The position numbers and the translations under genes are program-made. This document shows positions 58,093 through 64,000 of a stretch of 64,000 nt of DNA, piece by piece. The notes below the pieces were generated by a model. The model was given only the letters and a program-made list of their open reading frames with translations, was not told the origin of the DNA and searched no databases. Origin of the DNA: Dyella sedimenti (GTDB lineage: Bacteria; Pseudomonadota; Gammaproteobacteria; Xanthomonadales; Rhodanobacteraceae); NCBI RefSeq assembly GCF_022760995.1, contig NZ_JAKWJO010000012.1:20712-84711 (forward strand), written 5' to 3'. Each line of letters begins with the position of its first letter. Within the stretch, counting starts at the first letter, position 1.

Positions 58093-58545
58093 TCATTTCC
58101 CCACCGGGACACCGCCGCTCCGGTCCCACAGCAACTTGCTGCCGAATCCCTGGCGGTTGTCGGTGAACTTCAGGTGCTGCAGGCGGATCTCCCAGAGCGG
58201 AGCCGACAGGCCATGCGCCTGCGGGAATCGCGCGTAGTACAGGCCGAGCGCCGATTGCCGCTCGTGGTCCTGCCCCAGGACCCGGACCGATCCGTAGAAC
58301 TGCAAGCCACGCACCTGCGGGATCGCCAGCGGCTGGCCGGCGATAGTGCCGGCCACATGGCGATTGGCCTGCAGCATTTCGCCATGGCGGGTGTCAGTGC
58401 TGCTGAGGAACAGCAGGCGCACGCGCGGCTCGTCGAAGGCGAAGAAGGCATTGGCGGCCCAAGGCCTGTTGCCGATGCAAACCGCCAGCGACAGCACGTG
58501 GTGTTCGGCCAGGAAGTCGCGAATCGGCTCCGGCAGGCAAATCAC
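58093..58545 (-). CDS. YhbP-like (UPF0306) flavin-fold protein
   Basis: A 150-residue split-barrel protein related to E. coli YhbP. Shared blocks are ANAFFAFD, AGTIAGQP, RGLQFYGSVRVLG, LSAPLWEIRLQHLKFTDN and GFGSKLLW. The fold is that of pyridoxamine-phosphate-oxidase-like FMN-binding proteins; the biochemical role is unknown. The start is GTG 58545, overlapping the preceding stop as GTGA, so expression is coupled to the DUF554 gene. It occupies the place where classical decarboxylase operons carry a small D subunit. Confidence 0.85.
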   Translation of the reverse strand: MICLPEPIRDFLAEHHVLSLAVCIGNRPWAANAFFAFDEPRVRLLFLSSTDTRHGEMLQANRHVAGTIAGQPLAIPQVRGLQFYGSVRVLGQDHERQSALGLYYARFPQAHGLSAPLWEIRLQHLKFTDNRQGFGSKLLWDRSGGVPVGK

Positions 58546-59261
58546 CCGATGAACCTCGTCCACAGCGCCGACAGCGGCATAGCGATCACCAGCGCCGGAA
58601 TCAGGTTGGCCACCGGAAATACCTTGATGCCAGCGATACGGAAGCCCGTGGCGAGCATCAACAAACCGCCCACCGCCGAGAAGTCGGCCTGCATTGTCGA
58701 AGTGGTCAATGGCACGATGAGCACGGCGCTGAAGGCAAGCGCAAGCTGGATCAGCACCTGCGGTATGCAGATGACGGCCACCGAATAGCCAAGGGCGGTG
58801 GCGAAGATCATCGAAGTGAACAGGTCCAGAATCGACTTGGTGACCAGGATCGACGAATCGCCGGTCATGCCCTCTTGCATCGCACCGAAAATGCCGGTTC
58901 CGCTGGCGCAGAACAGCACCGTGATGGCAACGAATTTTTCCAGGAATTGCTCCTGGGTGATCTCGCCCTTGGGCGCCGGCAATATCCTGTCGATGACGCC
59001 GCGTGCGCTGTTGGCGGCAATGCCAATGCCCTTTTCCAGATAGATCAGCTCGCCGATGATGAGGCCGATGATGCTCGACAGCACGATCACCTGGAGGTGC
59101 GATAACTTCATGATCATCACCACCGACATGACCATGGAGCACACCCCGAAGATCGGTGTCAGGGAATTGCGGAGCCGTTCGGGCAACTTGTTGGCGAGAA
59201 GTGCACCGGCGATCGCGCCGATCAGCGTGGCGGCGCCGTTGACATAGGGTCCGATAATCAT
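58542..59261 (-). CDS. DUF554 family membrane protein
   Basis: A 239-residue inner-membrane protein with about seven helices. Segments VNGAATLIGAIAGALLANKLPERLR at the start, FCASGTGIFGAMQEGMTGDSSIL in the middle and a Gly-rich GGLLMLATGFRIAGIKVFPVANLIPAL near the end are characteristic of the YdfK/YqgA (DUF554) family. Transport activity is suspected but not established. It overlaps the ubiX-type gene by ATGA and the next gene by GTGA. The context suggests handling of a hydroxyarylate or its decarboxylation product. Confidence 0.9.
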   Translation of the reverse strand: MIIGPYVNGAATLIGAIAGALLANKLPERLRNSLTPIFGVCSMVMSVVMIMKLSHLQVIVLSSIIGLIIGELIYLEKGIGIAANSARGVIDRILPAPKGEITQEQFLEKFVAITVLFCASGTGIFGAMQEGMTGDSSILVTKSILDLFTSMIFATALGYSVAVICIPQVLIQLALAFSAVLIVPLTTSTMQADFSAVGGLLMLATGFRIAGIKVFPVANLIPALVIAMPLSALWTRFIG

Positions 59262-59857
59262 GGTGTTTCCCCTTCCTGGGTGATCGCTGGCAGGTTCTCG
59301 CCCCACCGCGGCAATGTTGTGGATTCGAAGCCAAGCAGGCCGATGGCGCGCATGACGCTATGGGAGAGAATCTGGTCGATCGACTGGGGCGCGGCGTAGA
59401 GCGCCGGTACGGGCGGGAACACGATCGCGCCGTATTCGGCAACGGAAGCCATGTTGCGGATATGACCCAGGTGCAGTGGTGTTTCGCGAACCATGAGCAC
59501 AAGCCGGCGACGCTCCTTGAGAACCACGTCGGCTGCGCGGGTCAGCAGGTTGTCGGTGACGCCGTTGGCGATCGCGGCCAAGGTGTGCATCGAGCACGGC
59601 GCCACCAGCATGCCTTGCGTGCGGAACGAACCGCTCGCGATCGCCGCGCCCACCGCGCCGGTCGGATAGAACACGTCGGCCAGCGCAACTACTTCCTCAT
59701 GCGACACCGTGGTTTCATGTTCACGGGTGAGGCCGGCGGCCCGGGACATCACCAGGTGGGTCTCGGCGCCCAGCTCCCGAAGGAGCTGTAGCGCCTTGAT
59801 GCCATACCGGAAGCCCGTGGCGCCGCTGATGCCGACGACCACTCGCGGCTTTTGCAT
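59258..59857 (-). CDS. UbiX/Pad-type flavin prenyltransferase
   Basis: A 199-residue flavodoxin-like enzyme that prenylates FMN to make the prFMN cofactor of UbiD decarboxylases. Visible are VVGISGATGFRYGIKALQLL (flavin-binding start), LVAPCSMHTLAAIANGVTDNLLTRAADVVLKERRRLVLM, and the RETPLHLGHIRNM segment that binds the dimethylallyl phosphate. It lies 12 bases after the UbiD-type gene, the usual partner. This copy is likely dedicated to the neighbouring decarboxylase (EcdB/VdcB/LpdB type) rather than to ubiquinone synthesis. Confidence 0.93.
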   Translation of the reverse strand: MQKPRVVVGISGATGFRYGIKALQLLRELGAETHLVMSRAAGLTREHETTVSHEEVVALADVFYPTGAVGAAIASGSFRTQGMLVAPCSMHTLAAIANGVTDNLLTRAADVVLKERRRLVLMVRETPLHLGHIRNMASVAEYGAIVFPPVPALYAAPQSIDQILSHSVMRAIGLLGFESTTLPRWGENLPAITQEGETP

Positions 59858-59869
59858 GACGCCCCCCTG

Positions 59870-61366
59870 TTACTTCCTGTAGCCAGGCACGAAGCGTTCG
59901 GCATCCACGTCCAGGAACTGGCAGCGCTGGAAATCGTCCTTCAGCGCATACGGCACAGTGCAGTCGAAAATGGTCTTGCAGGTAATGCCGTGGTCGCGTA
60001 TCGACGGACTGAAGGCGGGGTCCTGCGAGGGATCGAGTGGATGGCAACGCACACCCGGGATGGTGATCGTGTCCACATCGCCCTGGTAGCGCGTGGTCAT
60101 CGCCCAGATCACGTCGTTGGTATCGAAGATGTCCACATCCTCGTCAACCAGGTACACATGCTTGAGCTCGGAAAAGGCCGAGAAGGCCAGCAGCGCGGCC
60201 TGGCGCTGGCGTCCCTCATCCTGCCCCGTGCGCTTCTTCACCTGCACGAAGGCCACGTACTTGCCGGTACCCGGCGAGGGGCAGTGCACGTTCTGCACCA
60301 GGCCCGGCAGGGCTTGCTCGACCAAGGCCAGGATGCTGGCCTCGGTGGGAATGCCTGCCATGTTGGTGTGCTCGTCCGAGGGACCAATGCAGGTCTGCAG
60401 GATCGGATCCTTGCGGGTGGTGACAGCCTTGACCTTGATGATCGGCAGCGCTGGCTTGGCCTTGCCCGTGTAACCGGGAAATTCGGGCATGGCCTTGCCG
60501 GTATGGCTGTTCTGGTCTTCCTGCACACGCACGTTCGGTACCAACTCGCCTTCAATCACGATTTCGGCATGGGCAATGCCAAGCGCTCCCTTGACCGCGA
60601 CGCCTTCGACCAGCTCAACCGCCCTTCCCCGCAAGCCGCCGGCGATGGACAGCTCGTCATAACCCAAGGGCGTGGTCGGTGCCTCGAAGCAGGCACTGAT
60701 CTCGATGGCCGGATCCACGCCGATGGAGATGGTGATCGGCATCGGCTTGCCGTCCTTCTCGTACTTCAGGCGGAACTGGTCCAGATGGCGGCCCGGCACG
60801 AAGAACATGGAGATCTCGTCCCTGCCCTGCACGCACAGGCGATGGATCGTGACGTCATGCTCCCCGGTTTCCGGGTCGGTGCCGTAGCACATGCCGAGGG
60901 TGAAATACGGGCCGGCATCTTCCGGGGTGTTCTTCGGCGCCGGCAACAACTTGCGCAAATCAAAACCCGGATCGCTGGCCAGGTACACGACCTCCTGGCA
61001 CTTGGCGCTGTCACGGGGAACCACGATCGGGGCGATCGTATGCTTCACGGCCTCACGCATCTGGAAGCCGAGCTTTTCCTTTTCCATGCCGAACATGCGG
61101 GCCACGCGCTGGCGCGAGGCAAGCAGGCCGATCAGAACGCGCACACCTTCATAGCCCTTGACCTTGTTGAACATCAGCGCCGGTCCGGTCTGGGTCGGGC
61201 GCATGACCGTGCCACCGGCCCCCACATGGCGATAGACCCCGGATAGCTCGGCTTCCGGATCCACCGGCTCATTGGTCTCGACATATTCGCCTTCGTACTG
61301 CTTGAGCAGCTCGATGGCCGAACGCAGGTCGGTGACCTGCGATGCGCTGAGGGTGTTCTTGCTCAT
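59870..61366 (-). CDS. UbiD-family hydroxyarylate decarboxylase
   Basis: A 498-residue prFMN-dependent decarboxylase. The start MSKNTLSASQVTDLRSAIELL at 61366 is preferred to a longer frame with a non-conserved lead. The conserved core includes NSHTGKAMPEFPGYTGK-type and AEIVIEGELVPNVRV segments (catalytic glutamates) and DVDIFDTNDVIWAMTTRYQ near the C-terminus. The sequence style fits the 4-hydroxybenzoate, vanillate or gallate decarboxylase branch (EcdC/VdcC/LpdC) more than menaquinone/ubiquinone UbiD. It would convert a phenolic acid to the phenol plus CO2, reversibly. It is first in a probable five-gene operon. Confidence 0.92.
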   Translation of the reverse strand: MSKNTLSASQVTDLRSAIELLKQYEGEYVETNEPVDPEAELSGVYRHVGAGGTVMRPTQTGPALMFNKVKGYEGVRVLIGLLASRQRVARMFGMEKEKLGFQMREAVKHTIAPIVVPRDSAKCQEVVYLASDPGFDLRKLLPAPKNTPEDAGPYFTLGMCYGTDPETGEHDVTIHRLCVQGRDEISMFFVPGRHLDQFRLKYEKDGKPMPITISIGVDPAIEISACFEAPTTPLGYDELSIAGGLRGRAVELVEGVAVKGALGIAHAEIVIEGELVPNVRVQEDQNSHTGKAMPEFPGYTGKAKPALPIIKVKAVTTRKDPILQTCIGPSDEHTNMAGIPTEASILALVEQALPGLVQNVHCPSPGTGKYVAFVQVKKRTGQDEGRQRQAALLAFSAFSELKHVYLVDEDVDIFDTNDVIWAMTTRYQGDVDTITIPGVRCHPLDPSQDPAFSPSIRDHGITCKTIFDCTVPYALKDDFQRCQFLDVDAERFVPGYRK

Positions 61367-61595
61367 CAATGTATCTCCCGGAAATCGTGAATCTTTGCTG
61401 GCGTTCCGGCCAAGGCGGATGGCCCGTTCGGGTACCGCCCGAAGGCAACAAGCGCAACGCCATCGCTGGTGGATGAAGCGCACGCGGCGCTTCGCCTGGG
61501 CAAGCTTAGGTGTGCCGATTCCGGAAACTTTGCAAAAGTGTGGCGAGTGCGAAGGAACAATCGACGAAGGCAATCGCTTGAAGCGGCACCCGCGC
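61367..61595. other. Intergenic region upstream of the decarboxylase operon
   Basis: These 229 bases separate the sensor kinase stop from the decarboxylase start. The right part contains a TTTGCAAAAGTGTGG stretch of locally lower GC. I could not identify a convincing promoter pair or a direct repeat for the OmpR-type regulator. Confidence 0.3.
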
Positions 61596-62966
61596 CTACG
61601 ACATCAACCGTCGACGTTCTGCTGGCAATTCGATGCGCGCGAGCAACCCACCTTGCTCGCGGTTGTGCAGGCGAATCTGTCCGCCATGCGCCTGGACACA
61701 ATCGCGTGCAATGGCCAGTCCCAAGCCGATGCTGCTGCGGGAGTCATGGTGGCGTGCCTCATCGAGCTGGAAGAAGGGCTCGAACACACGATCGAGCATG
61801 GCCTCCGGAATGCCGGGCCCATTGTCGGCCACCTCGATCAGCAAGCCATGGTGGCCTCGATCGATAAGCTGCACCTCAACCCTGTGGGCATGCTTGAGGC
61901 CATTCTCAACCAAGTTGCCAAGCGCACGCCTGAGCGCCAGCGGGCGACACGCGTAGACCAGATGCGCGGGCGCCACCAGGCTGACCGTGCCCCCCGGTCC
62001 GGCTGGGCGGCTGCATATGTCACGCAGCAGCATCGCAAGGTCGATCGGCTTGCTCGCCTCAGCACGCGCATCCTGCGTCGCGAAATGCAGCGTTTCATGG
62101 ACCATCTGGCTGATGTCCTCCAGCGTGCACAGCATCTCCGTGCGTTCCTCACCTTCGGGCAGCATCGCCGCCTGGAGTACCAGCGAGGTCAGGGGCGTGC
62201 GCAGGTCGTGGCTGATGGCGGCCAGCATATGGGTGCGCTCGGTGACGAAGCAGCTGATGCGCTCATGCATCTGGTTGAAGGCGACGACGATCTCCCGTAT
62301 CTCATTCGGCCCCTGCACGAGAAGCGGCTTGAGCCGCTCGCCACGGCTCATGCGCTCGGCGGCATCGGTCAAGGCGGCGGTGGGACGCAGGATGCGATTG
62401 ACGAAGATGTACATGAGGATCAGCACCGGCGGGATGCCGATCAGGAGCGAAAGGTGCAGCAGCCGCCAGCTTTCGTACCAGAGCGAATCGGCCGGCATGA
62501 ATTGGCGCGTGTGCAGCCAGCGGCCATCGCTCAACCCGAGGTCGATCTCGACGCAGGTAACGTCGGCATCGGCCTCACCCACGTTTTGCCGCAATGGCCT
62601 GCCGTGGGCGTCATCACGGCATGGCATGTGCACGTGGACCGCACGCGCAGGGAGCCGACTGCCCAGTTCCCCGGCCAGGCTGCGCGCGTCCCTGTCCATG
62701 CCGCCCTCGCTTGGAACATGGTCAACCCACACACGAGCACCGCCTGGACTTTCTATAGCTTCCAGCCACCCCTGGTCGCCCGCGGGATAGTGTTCGGCCA
62801 AGTGGTAGGTGGATACCGTGCGCGACAGCGCATGCGCACGGGCAATCGGGTGCAGGGAACGGGCATCGAGCCACAGCCCGAGTGTTCCGAAGAGAGCGCC
62901 CACCACAAAACCGCCAAGCATCAGCAGCACCAGTTGCCCGCCAAGGCTGCGTGGCAGCCATTTCAT
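61596..62966 (-). CDS. OmpR-class sensor histidine kinase
   Basis: A 456-residue inner-membrane kinase. TM1 is at about residues 10-33, a periplasmic domain at 34-168, and TM2 at 169-190. Then come HAMP, the HisKA helix with phospho-acceptor H253 in HMLAAISHDLRTPLTSL, and an HATPase domain with NLVENGLKHAHRV, DNGPGIPE and SSIGLGLAIARD. It starts inside the regulator's stop (ATGA overlap). Sitting directly upstream of the decarboxylase operon, it may sense the aromatic acid or its stress. Confidence 0.94.
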   Translation of the reverse strand: MKWLPRSLGGQLVLLMLGGFVVGALFGTLGLWLDARSLHPIARAHALSRTVSTYHLAEHYPAGDQGWLEAIESPGGARVWVDHVPSEGGMDRDARSLAGELGSRLPARAVHVHMPCRDDAHGRPLRQNVGEADADVTCVEIDLGLSDGRWLHTRQFMPADSLWYESWRLLHLSLLIGIPPVLILMYIFVNRILRPTAALTDAAERMSRGERLKPLLVQGPNEIREIVVAFNQMHERISCFVTERTHMLAAISHDLRTPLTSLVLQAAMLPEGEERTEMLCTLEDISQMVHETLHFATQDARAEASKPIDLAMLLRDICSRPAGPGGTVSLVAPAHLVYACRPLALRRALGNLVENGLKHAHRVEVQLIDRGHHGLLIEVADNGPGIPEAMLDRVFEPFFQLDEARHHDSRSSIGLGLAIARDCVQAHGGQIRLHNREQGGLLARIELPAERRRLMS

Positions 62967-63670
62967 GCGTGCTTCCTGTCCACCCGTGCCGCCAGCAGGT
63001 AACCGTCTCCCCAGATGGTCTTTAGCAAGACGGGATGTCGCGGATCGTCCTCCAGCTTTTTGCGTAGCCTGCTGATCTGACTATCGATGCTTCGGTCAAA
63101 CGAGCCGCTGTCGCGGCTGCTCAGGTCGAGCAACTCGTCACGGCTGAGCACGCGATTCGGGCGTTCGAGGAAGGCATGAAGCAGACGGAATTCCATTGTG
63201 CTCAGCGGCACTGTCCCACCTTGCGGATCATGCAGGCGGCGATGCAACAGGTCCAGCGACCAGCCTTCGAATTCCAGGCTTCCACCCTGTTCGGTACGTT
63301 CCCTCGCCAGACCGGCGCGACGCAGCACACTGCGGATGCGCGCCACCAATTCGTCGACATTGAAAGGCTTGGTGATGTAGTCGTCCGCGCCCAGATTCAG
63401 GCCAATGATGCGGTCGGATAATTCCCCCTTGGCGGTGAGCATGATGATGGGCGTGCCGTGATCGGTCCTGATGTACCGGCACAATGACAGCCCATCCTCG
63501 CCAGGCAGCATCAAGTCCAGCACGATCAGGTCGAAGCGCCGCCCAGCCAGGCACGCCCGCGTGGAGCGACCATCGCAGGCGGTCATCACCTCGAATCCTT
63601 GCCGCCTCAGGTAAGCGGCGAGCGGCTCTCGAATCGAACGGTGGTCATCGACAACCAGCAGATGAATCAC
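62963..63670 (-). CDS. OmpR/PhoB-type response regulator
   Basis: About 235 residues. The receiver begins (GTG) IHLLVVDDHRSIREPLAAYL with phospho-acceptor D52 in LIVLDLMLPGEDG; the C-terminal winged helix contains STMEFRLLHAFLERPNRVLSRDELLDL and IDSQISRLRKKLEDDPRHPVLLKTIWGDGYLL. In-frame ATG/GTG codons at 63724-63727 would add 18 non-conserved residues; neither start has a clear ribosome site. It is coupled to the kinase gene by overlap. Confidence 0.93.
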   Translation of the reverse strand: MIHLLVVDDHRSIREPLAAYLRRQGFEVMTACDGRSTRACLAGRRFDLIVLDLMLPGEDGLSLCRYIRTDHGTPIIMLTAKGELSDRIIGLNLGADDYITKPFNVDELVARIRSVLRRAGLARERTEQGGSLEFEGWSLDLLHRRLHDPQGGTVPLSTMEFRLLHAFLERPNRVLSRDELLDLSSRDSGSFDRSIDSQISRLRKKLEDDPRHPVLLKTIWGDGYLLAARVDRKHA

Positions 63671-63872
63671 GGCGCGCGCAAATGGGATGGGCGGAAGAGA
63701 CAGGCAAGCCGATGGCGTCGGCATCACCTAATCTGACCACACTTCCTGGCGCTTGCATGCGGCATCAGCTAACCCAGAGCACTTCTCTTACCTATCGCGG
63801 CGATGTACCCCGACGCGCCCGCCTCCGACCATGCCGTCGACTTGCCATGGCTATTTGAACTCCGCCTAAAAG

Positions 63873-63900
63873 AAAAGGGCCGGCGTGAGCCGGCCCTTTT
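63873..63900. terminator. Bidirectional terminator
   Basis: AAAAGGGCCGGC and GCCGGCCCTTTT form a perfect 12-bp stem with loop GTGA, giving T-tails on both strands. It ends the gene entering from the right edge. The region 63671-63872 shows no gene. Confidence 0.88.
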
Positions 63901-63921
63901 CCATCGTGCGAAGCGGAAGCC

Positions 63922-64000
63922 TCACTTCTTCGCCGGCGCTTCCTTCAGGCCACGGTTGAGCAGCATCGGCTCGATGCTCGGCTCCTTGCCGCGCCAGTCC
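63922..64000 (-). CDS. C-terminus of a gene cut by the window edge, possibly an M3 peptidase (Dcp-like)
   Basis: The minus strand encodes ...DWRGKEPSIEPMLLNRGLKE then APAKK and TGA at 63922-63924. The pattern W/F-R-G-x-x-P-x-x-x-x-M/L-L-x-x-R-G-L is typical of the very end of dipeptidyl carboxypeptidase (M3 family) proteins. With only 25 residues available the assignment is tentative. Confidence 0.45.
   Translation of the reverse strand, partial: DWRGKEPSIEPMLLNRGLKEAPAKK

Noticed and set aside
58093..59502. Single 469-codon frame covering both the YhbP-like gene and the DUF554 gene
   Set aside because: Only the last 150 codons are a real protein; the first two thirds are out of frame with the well-supported DUF554 and UbiX-type genes.

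Overview
This is a GC-rich chromosomal segment from a gammaproteobacterium of the Xanthomonadales (Lysobacterales). It most resembles the Rhodanobacteraceae group (Dyella, Rhodanobacter, Luteibacter, Frateuria). The reasons are the core gene order recN | hrcA-grpE-dnaK-dnaJ-dapB and carA-carB-greA, the fur | bamE | rnfH-ratA | smpB | ssrA block, a zinc-lacking type L36 ribosomal protein starting MKVLSSLKSA, a tmRNA tag ANDDNYALAA, and the abundance of small hairpin repeats. The genus is inferred from these features; no search was run.

Left part (1-23,000). Two tRNA genes (Cys, Gly) are followed by a pirin, an MBL-fold hydrolase, and a divergent TetR/MFS pair with a mirrored double operator. 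A long leftward run then encodes envelope and housekeeping functions. Read in the direction of transcription (right to left) it is cmk, rpsA, ihfB, terminator, lapA, lapB, a WecA-like transferase, a CapD/WbpM-like nucleotide-sugar enzyme, galU, the giant alpha-2-macroglobulin yfhM, pbpC, an amine-oxidase-like flavoprotein and csaA.

Middle part (23,000-49,600). This holds acyl-CoA-binding protein, fadH, a LysR regulator, rpmJ, greA-carB-carA, a 2OG-Fe(II) oxygenase, a cation exchanger under a yybP-ykoY-type (manganese) riboswitch, pdxY, dapB, and the hrcA-grpE-dnaK-dnaJ heat-shock operon, which contains a broken four-helix-bundle gene. Then come recN, a divergent NarL-type two-component pair, fur, bamE, rnfH, ratA, smpB, a GNAT gene and ssrA. 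Two intergenic stretches fold into strings of perfect hairpins and look like unannotated small RNAs. One lies between fadH and the LysR gene (minus strand, C-rich loops, own promoter). The other lies between the sensor kinase and fur (plus strand, GGA-bearing loops, strong terminator).

Right part (49,600-64,000). The 3' end of ssrA is an integration site. About 2.8 kb of island remnant lies between two copies of a roughly 150 bp segment, each carrying the ssrA end, a UUCG-capped hairpin and the start of a tyrosine-recombinase gene; the recombinase is broken in both copies. The island holds one intact secreted protein gene and several pseudogenes. After it come a LysR/SDR pair, a second SDR, more gene debris, and a coherent leftward cluster: an OmpR-type response regulator and sensor kinase, then a UbiD-family decarboxylase, a UbiX-type flavin prenyltransferase, a DUF554 membrane protein, a YhbP-like flavin-fold protein and an OprB porin. 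The last five are tightly packed, with several ATGA/GTGA overlaps, and probably form a non-oxidative hydroxyarylate decarboxylation and transport module.
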